Below are positions 37,061 to 45,969 of a stretch of DNA of 64,000 bases, one piece after another. This DNA is from Vibrio ishigakensis (lineage in GTDB: Bacteria; Pseudomonadota; Gammaproteobacteria; Enterobacterales; Vibrionaceae), in NCBI RefSeq assembly GCF_024347675.1, contig NZ_AP024881.1, forward strand, positions 1,550,001 through 1,614,000, in the 5' to 3' direction. The translations under genes were made by a program, and so were the position numbers. The notes beneath the pieces are model-generated. The model did not search any database. It was not told where the DNA came from and worked only from the letters and a program-made list of their open reading frames with translations. Positions within the stretch are counted from its first letter, which is position 1, and every line of letters starts with the position of its first letter.

Positions 37061-38194
37061 ATGGCCTATAGCACTTTTACCCAAAATAAAAACGACCAGC
37101 TTAAAGAACCTATGTTTTTGGGTCAGCCGGTTAACGTTGCTCGTTATGACCAGCAAAAATTTGAGATCTTCGAGAAGCTGATCGAAAAACAACTTTCTTT
37201 CTTCTGGCGTCCAGAAGAAGTAGACGTATCGAGCGATCGCATCGACTACAACAAGCTGCCTGAGCACGAGAAGCACATCTTTATCAGTAACCTGAAGTAT
37301 CAGACGCTGCTTGATTCTATCCAAGGCCGCAGCCCGAACGTGGCGCTGTTGCCTCTGGTTTCTCTGCCTGAGATTGAAACCTGGATTGAGACTTGGTCTT
37401 TCTCTGAGACTATTCACTCTCGCTCATACACACACATCATTCGTAACATCGTTAACGACCCAGCGGTTGTATTTGACGATATCGTAGAGAACGAGCACAT
37501 TCTAAAGCGTGCTAAAGACATCGCTCACTACTACGACAAGCTTATCGAAATGACCAACGACTATCATCGCTACGGCGAAGGTAAGCACGAGATCCAAGGT
37601 GAAACGGTTGACGTGAACCTGATGGCGCTTAAGAAGCAGCTGTATCTTTGCCTAATGTCTGTAAACGCGCTGGAAGCGATCCGCTTCTACGTGAGCTTTG
37701 CTTGTTCATTCGCTTTCGCAGAGCGTGAGCTAATGGAAGGTAACGCAAAGATCATCAAGCTTATCGCACGTGATGAAGCCCTTCACTTGTCTGGTACTCA
37801 GCACATGCTGAACCTACTACGCAACGGTCAAGACGACTTTGCATTCTTGCAGATTGCTGAAGAAGCGAAAGATGAATGTATTGCCATCTTCAAAGATGCG
37901 GCAGAGCAAGAGAAAGAGTGGGCAGAATACCTGTTTAAAGACGGCTCTATGATTGGTCTTAACAAGGACATCCTGTGCCAATACGTTGAGTACATCACCA
38001 ACATCCGTATGCAAGCGGTAGGTCTTCCTTCTGTATACCCAGAGGCGACCAACAACCCTATCCCTTGGATCAACGCATGGCTATCTTCTGACAACGTTCA
38101 GGTTGCGCCTCAAGAAGCGGAGATCAGCTCGTACCTTGTAGGTCAGATTGATAACGAAGTATCGACAGAAGACTTTGAGGACTTCGAACTTTAA
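37061..38194 (+). CDS. nrdB: Ribonucleoside-diphosphate reductase class Ia, beta subunit
   Basis: A 377-residue subunit holding the diiron-tyrosyl radical cofactor. The radical Tyr lies in [14 protein letters not shown]; iron ligands include the Glu of the FSETIHS region and the [13 protein letters not shown] segment. The C-terminus EDFEDFEL is the tail that docks onto NrdA. It starts about 67 bases after nrdA, and yfaE follows two bases after its stop. Confidence 0.97.
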   Translation: MAYSTFTQNKNDQLKEPMFLGQPVNVARYDQQKFEIFEKLIEKQLSFFWRPEEVDVSSDRIDYNKLPEHEKHIFISNLKYQTLLDSIQGRSPNVALLPLVSLPEIETWIETWSFSETIHSRSYTHIIRNIVNDPAVVFDDIVENEHILKRAKDIAHYYDKLIEMTNDYHRYGEGKHEIQGETVDVNLMALKKQLYLCLMSVNALEAIRFYVSFACSFAFAERELMEGNAKIIKLIARDEALHLSGTQHMLNLLRNGQDDFAFLQIAEEAKDECIAIFKDAAEQEKEWAEYLFKDGSMIGLNKDILCQYVEYITNIRMQAVGLPSVYPEATNNPIPWINAWLSSDNVQVAPQEAEISSYLVGQIDNEVSTEDFEDFEL

Positions 38195-38196
38195 TC

Positions 38197-38478
38197 ATGC
38201 ATAAGGTCACCATCAATAAAGTCACCAACCTGGTCAATTCAAAGAACTCTACACTGCTAGAGTCGATGGAGATGTCTGGACTAAAGCCAGAATATAACTG
38301 CCGAGATGGTCACTGTGGTGCGTGCCGTTGCAAGCTCGAAAGCGGTGAAGTCGAGTACATCGGCTTTGCCATGGCCTATCTTAAAGAAGATGAGATATTG
38401 CCATGTATCTGCCGAGCAAAAAGTGATGTGGACCTAGCGCAGGTCAACCTGCACAACCAGGTTAAACACGCTTCTTGA
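38197..38478 (+). CDS. yfaE: 2Fe-2S ferredoxin YfaE
   Basis: A 93-residue plant-type ferredoxin with the cluster motif CRDGHCGACRC and a fourth Cys in LPCICRAK. YfaE supplies electrons to rebuild the diiron-tyrosyl cofactor of NrdB in E. coli. It begins two bases after the nrdB stop and is the last gene of the operon before a strong terminator. Confidence 0.94.
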   Translation: MHKVTINKVTNLVNSKNSTLLESMEMSGLKPEYNCRDGHCGACRCKLESGEVEYIGFAMAYLKEDEILPCICRAKSDVDLAQVNLHNQVKHAS

Positions 38479-38494
38479 TACAAGTTCCAAGCAC

Positions 38495-38530
38495 AAAAAA
38501 ACGCTCTGCATTTGCAGAGCGTTTTTTTTT
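38495..38530 (+). terminator. Rho-independent terminator after yfaE
   Basis: AAACGCTCTGCA/TGCAGAGCGTTT hairpin followed by nine or more T on the plus strand; the A-tract upstream may let it act for the convergent gene as well. Confidence 0.92.
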
Positions 38531-38546
38531 ATCTTCACTATTGAAT

Positions 38547-38867
38547 CTAGCCTGCCACGACCTGAAGTGTCTCTGGAGTCGACTGAGTAAACAGGTTGCG
38601 GCACTGACGCACCATCCAATGATGATTGCCTAAAATCGCTTCAGCATCCTTTTCAGATACCACCTTACGCCCTATCTCCTGTCCATCATCATCGAACAGT
38701 TTGAGGGTATAATTGGCTGAAGCCTCAGAGGAGATTGGCGTACCAAGAATCTGCACACTGCGCCACATAGAGAAAAGGTTAATCTGATCCGAATGTTCAA
38801 CCTCTCCTAGCAGTACCTGTTCAGTTCCGACTCGATACCAAACCTCAATCCTTGAATGATTTTGCAT
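38547..38867 (-). CDS. Hypothetical protein, small soluble
   Basis: A 106-residue soluble protein I do not recognise. The start ATG at 38867 has a strong AAGGAGG site 7 bases upstream; a 17-codon extension is therefore unlikely. The sequence has a beta-rich first half (RIEVWYRVGTEQVLLGEVE) and a C-terminal helix with HHWMVRQCRN. There is no signal or membrane segment. It is convergent to yfaE and lies downstream of the YfaY-like gene with about 220 bases between. Confidence 0.7.
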   Translation of the reverse strand: MQNHSRIEVWYRVGTEQVLLGEVEHSDQINLFSMWRSVQILGTPISSEASANYTLKLFDDDGQEIGRKVVSEKDAEAILGNHHWMVRQCRNLFTQSTPETLQVVAG

Positions 38868-39090
38868 AAAGTCCTCCTTGTCGTTAAGGGGCAAAACGCC
38901 CTTGTCTGAAAGCAACAAATTTTTAGGGAACCTTCATTATAAGTTGACGGTTTGTTTAGGGAAGTAGTGAATCATGCTAATTTCCCTTCTCGACAAGAAC
39001 CCCTTGAACGACAAGGCCTTAAGCGATAGATCTTTTTGTTATATATCCCGTGATTAAGTTCAAAGTTTTACAATGCGTTTTGGTTAAACA

Positions 39091-40269
39091 TCACAGTTTG
39101 ACTATCTCTGACGAGAGCCGCACCACTGAGCCGTAGTTTCCCCAAGGCTCTAGCTCATTCACGTCACGACGTAACATATCCAAAGCGATAGCGGAAATCA
39201 CTATAGATCTCGCCTTAAAACTGTAATCTCTCTTAAATTCAACGGTTTGTGACAAGATATTATTCTGTGTTTTTAGCTTGAGTTGCCACTGTTTCTCGCC
39301 ACTTTGTTGCAAGTTCAAGCTATAAAAGGCATTACCAGCCAAGCCAGAATCTAATCGCTCATTGCTAGATTGGTTGACAGACACTAGGTTCGCTGTCCCT
39401 TCGGTGGACTCGGCCAACCAGCTGTGAAAAAAGCCTTGAGTTACACCATCAAAAATAGCGATTCGCTGTGGAAGCTTATCAAACACCGCTTTTACTGGAT
39501 GACAGTTGGTCGAGACCGTATTGTCGATAAGAAGCTGCTCTACCCTGCCGACATACTCTTCTACCTCAGTAGAGAGCTCGCTATAAAATACCTTAACCTC
39601 AATATAAGGAAGCGCTGAGCGATAGCCCAAGATAACGCCTTGTGGCCTAGATAGTGGTTCTAACGTATTAGCGATGCCAGACTCAGAGAGCCCATAGGTG
39701 AAGAGTCTGTGGATCTTCTTCGCCTCGATACAGGCGTGATTGGCCTGCATATGCGGAATGATCTCTTGATTAACCATGGTCTTAAACTCATGGGGAACAC
39801 CAGGTGTGAAATAGCACTGCGCTCCTGAGATATTCACGGTAAATCCGCAAGCTGTCCCACGAGGATTATCTAAGATGGTACTGCCTTGGGGCAGCATGGC
39901 CTGCTTAATATTCGACTCCGGCATCTCGCGCCCCCAGCTATCAAACATCTGCTGGATTCGCTCTACCCACTCTGGGTACAGTTCTAATTGGGTGTTTGCG
40001 GATAGCGCAGCCGCTTCTGCGGTCAAGTCGTCGCTGGTTGGTCCTAAACCACCATTAACTATTACCACATCATGTTTGTCTGCTAGATGGTTCAGGGCCG
40101 ATGAAATGGCTTCTAAACTGTCCCCTACCGTGGTGCGCGTAGTCATTTGAAAGCCAGACTCAAATAGGGTCGAAGAGAGCCAACTGGCGTTGGTATCGAC
40201 GATGTCACCAAACAGAACCTCTTCACCTGTGCTCAGCATGGCTATCTTAGGGGGATTACTTTGTACCAA
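39091..40269 (-). CDS. yfaY: CinA-like protein (YfaY family), C-terminal domain degenerate
   Basis: A 392-residue protein. The first 170 residues are a MoCF/CinA N-terminal domain (STGEEVLFGDIVDTNASWLS, VIVNGGLGPTSDDLTAEAAA). The C-terminal part resembles the CinA amidohydrolase domain, but its motif is altered to WLAESTEGTANLV in place of the usual AESCTGG. E. coli YfaY likewise lacks nicotinamide-nucleotide deamidase activity. The start seems to be TTG at 40269 with AAAGG upstream, as the next in-frame ATG would cut into the conserved domain. Confidence 0.85.
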   Translation of the reverse strand: MVQSNPPKIAMLSTGEEVLFGDIVDTNASWLSSTLFESGFQMTTRTTVGDSLEAISSALNHLADKHDVVIVNGGLGPTSDDLTAEAAALSANTQLELYPEWVERIQQMFDSWGREMPESNIKQAMLPQGSTILDNPRGTACGFTVNISGAQCYFTPGVPHEFKTMVNQEIIPHMQANHACIEAKKIHRLFTYGLSESGIANTLEPLSRPQGVILGYRSALPYIEVKVFYSELSTEVEEYVGRVEQLLIDNTVSTNCHPVKAVFDKLPQRIAIFDGVTQGFFHSWLAESTEGTANLVSVNQSSNERLDSGLAGNAFYSLNLQQSGEKQWQLKLKTQNNILSQTVEFKRDYSFKARSIVISAIALDMLRRDVNELEPWGNYGSVVRLSSEIVKL

Positions 40270-40459
40270 AATTTTGCCTTTATTAGTGTCTATACTAGTT
40301 TTAGTCCCTTAGTTCACGACACATTCGCGTATCTTAAGCGACGTTTATATGCAACATGAGCGACCGCTCAAAAATCGAGCTAAGCCTCTGTTTTAATTAG
40401 AACTAAAATAATAGATAATTGTGATAACGATCGAGAATTATTTTGCAAGGGAGTCTTGA

Positions 40460-41350
40460 GTGCAATTCAAGAAAATTGCTGCGTCGCTTGGCATGCTAGT
40501 CAGTGCCCAGAGTTATGCTCTACAGGATACTAACAAACATAACGAGTTTTCATACAGCTATCAATGCGACGATGCCTATCAATACTGTGCAAAATCTAAT
40601 GTCGACCTGCATTCCTTCTCGCTAGATTCGAAAGAAACAGCGTTGGATCTCGACGCTAAACATTATCCTATGCACCTAAGTGTCTCAGACGGTAAAGACT
40701 GGGATTACCTCGCCGAGCAAACCTACACCATTTTGGGCCTTAGTGTGGTTACCGTTGGTTTGATGACACTGCTACCAGAAAGTATCACCAAATGGGACGA
40801 TGACGCACGCGACCTTAGCAAGCTTGGCGATAAATGGGTAGAAAACGTGAAAGCGGGTCCTACTTGGGACCGAGATGAACACTTCCTAAACTACATCATG
40901 CACCCATACTTTGGTGGTGTTTACTATACCGCAGCGCGTCACGCCGGCTTCAACGAGTTTGAATCCTTTGGTTACTCCTTTGCTATGTCTGCCCTTTTCT
41001 GGGAATACGGCGTAGAAGCGTTTGCTGAAGTCCCTTCTTGGCAGGATCTTTTCATCACACCTATGTTTGGTGCGGTTGTGGGTGAGCTTATGCTACAAGG
41101 TGAGCAAGAGGTTCTGGCAAATGGCGGTAAGGTTTGGGGCTCATCTACCATGGGTAGCGTTTCCCTATTCTTCCTAAACCCAGTGGGTCACATCCACTAT
41201 TGGATTACCGATGCATGGGGCGGCGATGCTGAAGCCAGTTTTGTGACTAACCCATGGTTTGGCTCACAAGATGCCGCTGCCTTTGCTCTCGATTCTGGAG
41301 CGCCTTATGACGCACAGTTTGTCGGTATGCAGCTCAGCCTTAAATTCTAA
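40460..41350 (+). CDS. DUF3943 envelope protein
   Basis: A 296-residue protein with an N-terminal signal (to about residue 21, SAQSYA) and the DUF3943 core, including DEHFLNYIMHPYFGGVYYTAARHAG. It ends in LSLKF, an outer-membrane-like terminus, so it is probably envelope-associated. The function is unknown. The start is GTG with AAGGGAG upstream. It has its own terminator and is monocistronic. Confidence 0.8.
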   Translation: MQFKKIAASLGMLVSAQSYALQDTNKHNEFSYSYQCDDAYQYCAKSNVDLHSFSLDSKETALDLDAKHYPMHLSVSDGKDWDYLAEQTYTILGLSVVTVGLMTLLPESITKWDDDARDLSKLGDKWVENVKAGPTWDRDEHFLNYIMHPYFGGVYYTAARHAGFNEFESFGYSFAMSALFWEYGVEAFAEVPSWQDLFITPMFGAVVGELMLQGEQEVLANGGKVWGSSTMGSVSLFFLNPVGHIHYWITDAWGGDAEASFVTNPWFGSQDAAAFALDSGAPYDAQFVGMQLSLKF

Positions 41351-41351
41351 T

Positions 41352-41385
41352 CATAAAAAAACGCCCATCACAGGGCGTTTTTTCT
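41352..41385. terminator. Bidirectional terminator between DUF3943 gene and fadE
   Basis: AAAAAACGCCC/GGGCGTTTTTT hairpin with A-tract on one side and T-tract on the other, placed between convergent genes. Confidence 0.85.
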
Positions 41386-41398
41386 TATCTAGCTTTCA

Positions 41399-43696
41399 CT
41401 AAGCTGCATCGTCTTTCTCGACCGAACGGATTTCCGTTGGTGCATCGGTTAGCACTTGAGTAAGGTCATGGCTAAAGTGATCCACCTGAATTGCACGGTA
41501 TCTCAGCTTATCAGCCTCAAGCACTTGGTTTACCTCTGCCTGAGATAGAATGCCTTGCTGCTTACAAGCGTTTAGCTTATCGAGTAAAGAGGCTTTCTTC
41601 TCAACCTTGCCCTCTTTGATAGCAAGATTAACCTTCTTCTCTAGCGGTTTTACTTCATGCATGGCAACGAAGGCCCTTTCCATAATACCGACAGCGTCAC
41701 CATCTTTTGAACCTACATAACATAGGTCAGTCAGTCGATCTCGCTGCTCTCCCGGAGTCATGAGAAGCTCTGCTACCTGCATCACTAGCTTGTCACTCGG
41801 GCCTTTAAAGTTATTACCCAATGGGAAGACCAGTAGCTTCATAAGATACTTAGCCCAAACGACCGGATAGTTACTTAGCGCTTCTTGCAGAGATTTAGCG
41901 CCTTGCTGTAAGCAGTGCTCTACTGCATAACGAAGGTATGGAAGGTCTTCTGATTTTTGTCCCTCATCGTGGAACTTCTTAAGAGCCGCCGATGATAGGT
42001 ATAGATAACTTAGCAGGTCGCCAAGGCGTGCTGAGATAAGCTCCTTACGCTTGAGATCTCCTCCTAGGGTCAGCATTGCAAAATCAGCACTTACCGCCAA
42101 CGCCTTACTTAGGCGGGTCATATCTTGGTAATAGCCCTTGGTTGGGCCAGAAACAGGTGCTGAGGTGAAACTGGATGCGGTCAGCGCACCAAACAGAGAG
42201 CCAAAGCTATTCTTGGTTGCATGGCCGATGTGTTTGAACAGCAGGTTATCGAACTCTTCAGCCGCTTTTTCTTGATCCTCTTCAGAGGCCAGCGCCATCT
42301 CTTTCAGTACATAAGGATGACAGCGGGTTGCACCTTGGCCAAAGATCATCAGGTTTCGAGTCAGGATATTTGCACCCTCTACTGTAATCGCAACCGGGAT
42401 GCCATAGTAGTGATGCGACAAGTAGTTCATCGGGCCTTGTTGGATAGCGCGTCCTGAGTGGATATCCATCGAGTCATCAAGAACGGTGCGCGCCATCTCT
42501 GTCATGTGATATTTAGCGATGGCAGTAACAATACCCGGCTTTTCACCGCTATCCAGCGCTGTGGTGGTTAAGGTTCGGCTCGCCTCCAATAGATAGTTGA
42601 AGCCGCCGATGCGCGCCAGTCCTTCTGCTACCCCCTCAAACTTACCAATCGACAAACCAAACTGCTTTCTAACTAGCGAATAGGCGCCCGTGGTTTTCGC
42701 GGTCAGTTGCCCAACGGCTGTACCTAGTGCCGGTAGTGAAATACCGCGACCTGCCGACAAACATTCAACCAGCATGCGCCAGCCTTTACCTGCATAGTCA
42801 GCCCCGCCGATCAGCCACTCCATCGGAATGAACACGTCTTTACCTCGGGTTGGACCATTCATAAAGGCAAGGCCGAGTGGATCGTGACGCTCACCGACAA
42901 CCACACCAGGATGGCTGGTTGGGATCAGCGCACAAGTAATGCCTAGCTCTTCGCCCTTACCAAGGTGGTTTTCAGGGTCGTACAGTTTGAACGCTAAGCC
43001 AAGTACAGTTGAAACAGGTGCTAGCGTAATATAGCGCTTGTTCCAGTTAAGCTTGATACCTAGAACTTCTTTACCTTCATGCTCACCAAAGCAAACGTGA
43101 CCAGAATCCGGAATAGCACCGGCATCAGAGCCGGCTTCAGGACCAGTCAATGCAAAGCAAGGGATATCCTCACCGTTAGCAAGGCGTGGTAGCCAATAAT
43201 TTTTCTGCTCTTCAGTACCGTAGTGAGATAGGAGCTCACCCGGCCCTAGTGAGTTAGGCACCATCACGGTAACGGCAGCACTTAGGCTGCGAGATGCAAT
43301 TTTGGTCACTATGGTAGAGTTAGCTAGAGAAGAAAAATCTCGACCGCCGAACTCTTTGGAAATGATTAATGAAAAGAAGCGTTCTTGCTTTAGGTAATCC
43401 CACACCTCTTTTGGAAGGTCTCTTTGATGCTTTACGATTTCGAAGTCATCGAGCATCTCAAGGAGGGTTTCAACCTGGTTATCAACAAAGCTCTGTTCTT
43501 CTTCTGTGAGCTGTGGCTTGTCATAACCATGAAGCTTTGACCAATCAGGGTTACCGGAGAATAGCTCCCCTTCCCACCAAACACTACCGGCTTCCATCGC
43601 CTCTTTCTCGGTACTCGATAACGGCGGCAGCACTTTCTTAAATAGTTTGAAAGCCGGGTCGCTCACCCACTTTTTACGATAAGAAGTCATATCCAT
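41399..43696 (-). CDS. fadE: Acyl-CoA dehydrogenase (FadE type)
   Basis: A 765-residue long acyl-CoA dehydrogenase that performs the first step of fatty-acid beta-oxidation with FAD. The core includes CFALTGPEAGSDAGAIPDSG, the substrate/FAD region GRGISLPALGTAVGQL and the VTVEGANILTRNL segment. The size is near E. coli FadE (814 residues). ATG 43696 is preferred over an upstream TTG-type start. It follows the TetR-family gene by 22 bases, so psrA and fadE form one operon. A second FadE paralogue is common in vibrios; which one this is cannot be told. Confidence 0.9.
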   Translation of the reverse strand: MDMTSYRKKWVSDPAFKLFKKVLPPLSSTEKEAMEAGSVWWEGELFSGNPDWSKLHGYDKPQLTEEEQSFVDNQVETLLEMLDDFEIVKHQRDLPKEVWDYLKQERFFSLIISKEFGGRDFSSLANSTIVTKIASRSLSAAVTVMVPNSLGPGELLSHYGTEEQKNYWLPRLANGEDIPCFALTGPEAGSDAGAIPDSGHVCFGEHEGKEVLGIKLNWNKRYITLAPVSTVLGLAFKLYDPENHLGKGEELGITCALIPTSHPGVVVGERHDPLGLAFMNGPTRGKDVFIPMEWLIGGADYAGKGWRMLVECLSAGRGISLPALGTAVGQLTAKTTGAYSLVRKQFGLSIGKFEGVAEGLARIGGFNYLLEASRTLTTTALDSGEKPGIVTAIAKYHMTEMARTVLDDSMDIHSGRAIQQGPMNYLSHHYYGIPVAITVEGANILTRNLMIFGQGATRCHPYVLKEMALASEEDQEKAAEEFDNLLFKHIGHATKNSFGSLFGALTASSFTSAPVSGPTKGYYQDMTRLSKALAVSADFAMLTLGGDLKRKELISARLGDLLSYLYLSSAALKKFHDEGQKSEDLPYLRYAVEHCLQQGAKSLQEALSNYPVVWAKYLMKLLVFPLGNNFKGPSDKLVMQVAELLMTPGEQRDRLTDLCYVGSKDGDAVGIMERAFVAMHEVKPLEKKVNLAIKEGKVEKKASLLDKLNACKQQGILSQAEVNQVLEADKLRYRAIQVDHFSHDLTQVLTDAPTEIRSVEKDDAA

Positions 43697-43718
43697 CTTT
43701 CTGTTCCCTGACTGTTTG

Positions 43719-44345
43719 TTATTTCGCATTCATGCCAGACGCTAGGTAAGGCACTATCTGATCAAAAATTCGTTCCACGTGTTGTTTTGGTTCAAACTCA
43801 CTATTTGCTATATCAATCAGCGCCTCACTCGACGCCATAGTGAATACGCAAGTTCCGAGCGTGAAGTGAAGTCGCCAAAACAAGGTTTCTCTATCTAACT
43901 CAGGATTGGCTCTGCTTACCTGAGCGATAAATCTGTCTAATACATCCCCGTATCGGGTGGTGATGAACCATCTTAAGTGGCCTTGCACCTCTGCATAGCC
44001 ACGACCGATGAGCTGCAAAAAGCGCTCTGTCCCGTTCGGTGCCACATCATCGAGCTGAACCAGAGGTTTCTTAAGTGCTGAGAACACTTCCTCCATGCTC
44101 ACCTCATCTTTACCTTCAAGGAGTAGTAGCTCTTCCCCAACCGCAGGCATGAATGCCTCAAGATATTTGTCTACTACAGCTCGAATCAGATTCTTCTTGT
44201 CGCCAAAGTGATAGTTAACAGAGGCTAAGTTCACCTTGGCTTGCCCCGTGATAGTCCGTAGCGAGGTCTCTTTGAAACCCTTTTCTGCGAACAGGATCTC
44301 TGCAACAGAGATAATTTTTTTCTTGGTATGTAACGCTGAGCCCAT
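43719..44345 (-). CDS. psrA: TetR-family fatty-acid regulator (PsrA-like)
   Basis: A 208-residue TetR regulator. The N-terminal helix-turn-helix is KEFTSL-like: AEILFAEKGFKETSLRTITG and VNLASVNYHFGDKKN. The C-terminal ligand domain (GRGYAEVQGHLRWFITTRYG) matches PsrA, which senses long-chain acyl-CoA or fatty acids and represses beta-oxidation genes. ATG 44345 is chosen because GGGAG lies about 8 bases upstream; the extension to 44417 would cross the operator repeats. It is encoded directly upstream of fadE, and its own promoter has stacked PsrA-type palindromes. Confidence 0.85.
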   Translation of the reverse strand: MGSALHTKKKIISVAEILFAEKGFKETSLRTITGQAKVNLASVNYHFGDKKNLIRAVVDKYLEAFMPAVGEELLLLEGKDEVSMEEVFSALKKPLVQLDDVAPNGTERFLQLIGRGYAEVQGHLRWFITTRYGDVLDRFIAQVSRANPELDRETLFWRLHFTLGTCVFTMASSEALIDIANSEFEPKQHVERIFDQIVPYLASGMNAK

Positions 44346-44355
44346 TGTGCACTCC

Positions 44356-44401
44356 CGTTTGCAAACGCCCGTATCAAACACACGTTTGAATTTAACAAAC
44401 G
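44356..44401. promoter_or_regulatory. Stacked PsrA-type operators upstream of psrA
   Basis: Three overlapping or adjoining palindromes: CGTTTGCAAACG (44356-44367), TCAAACACACGTTTGA (44374-44389) and CGTTTG-N7-CAAACG (44383-44401). The known PsrA motif is G/CAAAC-N2-4-GTTTG/C; the 44374 site matches it exactly, while the other two share the half-sites in other arrangements. The first touches the ribosome-binding region of psrA. Confidence 0.7.
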
Positions 44402-44667
44402 ATTTACATAAACACAATATTTTTACGCAAAGAGATCTGACCAGATCAAATATTGGTCACAAATTAAGATTTAACCTATGTAGAAACAAGAGGTTAGAAA
44501 AGGCTAGGAAAAAAGATCAAAAAAGTGCGAAAAACTTTGAACTAAAGGAGGAAGGTCCAGTCTTAAATACTGTAACCGACAGCGCGGTATGAATTTGAAG
44601 GTTGGAAACGAATTTGTTCTGTTGTTTACAAACCACTGTTTTTTTCATTTGACTCCTATGATTGTAT
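44402..44667. other. Gene-free region between psrA and its flanking terminators
   Basis: No credible protein gene. A purine-rich stretch with AGGAGGAAGG near 44545 has no start codon at the right distance. A 26-codon frame at 44589-44669 ends at the terminator but lacks a ribosome site. The region may hold the psrA promoter and the 5' part of an unassigned plus-strand transcript. Confidence 0.4.
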
Positions 44668-44698
44668 AAGCCTAATCACTTTGATTAGGCTTTTTTTT
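44668..44698 (+). terminator. Rho-independent terminator with no assigned upstream gene
   Basis: AAGCCTAATC/GATTAGGCTT hairpin followed by eight T on the plus strand. psrA and nhaA both lie on the minus strand, so this stop signal belongs to some other transcript, possibly a small RNA. Confidence 0.75.
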
Positions 44699-44712
44699 AT
44701 GCCTGCGACAGA

Positions 44713-44746
44713 CAAAAAAAAGGGCCAGCATTTCTGCTGGCCCTTA
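44713..44746 (-). terminator. Rho-independent terminator after nhaA
   Basis: AAGGGCCAGCA/TGCTGGCCCTT hairpin followed on the minus strand by TTTTTTTT, just after the nhaA stop. Confidence 0.88.
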
Positions 44747-44763
44747 TCATTGATTACTAAATT

Positions 44764-45936
44764 TTAGTGGCTTGCCACAGTGCTGTGGCTAGGCTGCTTT
44801 TTTGGCAGAGAGAATCTCAACATAGCGTAGCCAAGGATAGCTGCGATACTTGAGCCCATCAGGATACCCAAACGAGCGTGAGTATTCAGGTCTGCTGCCG
44901 CGCCGGTAAAGGCAAGCGATGCAATGAACATCGACATGGTAAAGCCGATACCACACAGGATAGATACTGCAAAGATGTGCTTGAAGTTGATCCCTTCTGG
45001 CATCTTAGCAACACCAGTCTTAACCGCTACATAGCTAAAGGTAAAGATACCCAGAGGCTTACCAAGCAGAAGACCCAATGCAATACCCATTGGAAGAGCC
45101 GTACCTAGTGTAGATAGAGAAATACCCTCTAGTGATACACCTGCGTTTGCAAAGGCAAAGATAGGTAGAATCAGGAACGACGAATATGGGTGTAGTGCGT
45201 GTTCTAGGTGTTTAAGTGGAGAGTGCTCCCCAGGTTTGCCCTTAAGTGGGATAGCGAAACCAATTACCACACCTGCTAGGGTTGCGTGTACACCAGACTT
45301 AAGAACAGCGAACCAAAGCACGGCACCGACTAGTAGGTACCACTTCAGTGAGGTCACCTTCTTGTGATTCATGTAGAACAACAAGCCTGTCATAGCGAAA
45401 CCAACCGCTAGAGCTAGTGTAGAAAGATCACTGGTGTAGAACAGAGCGATGATTACAACAACGCCAAGGTCATCGATGATAGCTAGTGCTAGTAGGAAAA
45501 CCTTTAGGCTTACTGGAACACGGTTACCAAGAAGCGCCATGATACCCAGAGCGAACGCGATGTCCGTTGCTGCAGGGATAGCCCAACCTTGAAGTGCTTC
45601 AGGATTAGAATAGTTAAACAGAACGTAAACCAGTGCCGGAGCAACCATACCACCTACAGCAGCGATTGCTGGGAAGATAGCGGTTTCACGAGACTTAAGT
45701 GCACCTTCTAGAAGTTCACGTTTTACTTCCAAACCGATCAGTAGGAAGAAGATTGCCATTAGGCCGTCATTAACCCAATGTTCTACAGACATGCCTGCTA
45801 CATAAAAATACAGCACGCCTTGATAGGTTTCATTAAGTGGAGAGTTCGCCACTAGCATAGCTAGTGCAGCAGCGATAACCAGAATGATACCTCCGGCTGA
45901 TTCCATCTTAAAAAAATCTTTTAGCATTTGACTCAT
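44764..45936 (-). CDS. nhaA: Na+/H+ antiporter NhaA
   Basis: A 390-residue inner-membrane antiporter that exports sodium in exchange for protons. The key Asp residues are present in [16 protein letters not shown] and the [19 protein letters not shown] pair, matching Asp133, Asp163 and Asp164 of E. coli. The pH-sensing loop ([12 protein letters not shown]) is conserved too. About 12 helices are expected. A perfect CRP-type palindrome lies 18-33 bases upstream of the ATG. No nhaR gene is adjacent. Confidence 0.96.
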   Translation of the reverse strand: MSQMLKDFFKMESAGGIILVIAAALAMLVANSPLNETYQGVLYFYVAGMSVEHWVNDGLMAIFFLLIGLEVKRELLEGALKSRETAIFPAIAAVGGMVAPALVYVLFNYSNPEALQGWAIPAATDIAFALGIMALLGNRVPVSLKVFLLALAIIDDLGVVVIIALFYTSDLSTLALAVGFAMTGLLFYMNHKKVTSLKWYLLVGAVLWFAVLKSGVHATLAGVVIGFAIPLKGKPGEHSPLKHLEHALHPYSSFLILPIFAFANAGVSLEGISLSTLGTALPMGIALGLLLGKPLGIFTFSYVAVKTGVAKMPEGINFKHIFAVSILCGIGFTMSMFIASLAFTGAAADLNTHARLGILMGSSIAAILGYAMLRFSLPKKQPSHSTVASH

Positions 45937-45953
45937 TATTAAAACCCATTACT

Positions 45954-45969
45954 TGTGATTGATATCACA
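45954..45969. promoter_or_regulatory. CRP-type site upstream of nhaA
   Basis: TGTGATTGATATCACA is an exact match to TGTGA-N6-TCACA, with an inner palindrome TGTGAT/ATCACA. It lies between the ATG of nhaA and any likely promoter, so it may act as a repressor site, or serve a divergent transcript. Binding is inferred. Confidence 0.65.

Noticed and set aside
40380-40445. Possible Fur box in the AT-rich stretch before the DUF3943 gene
   Set aside because: Only scattered matches to the 19-base consensus; not better than expected for AT-rich DNA.
44589-44669. 26-codon frame ending at the orphan terminator
   Set aside because: No ribosome site is correctly spaced; kept only as a possibility in a finding.
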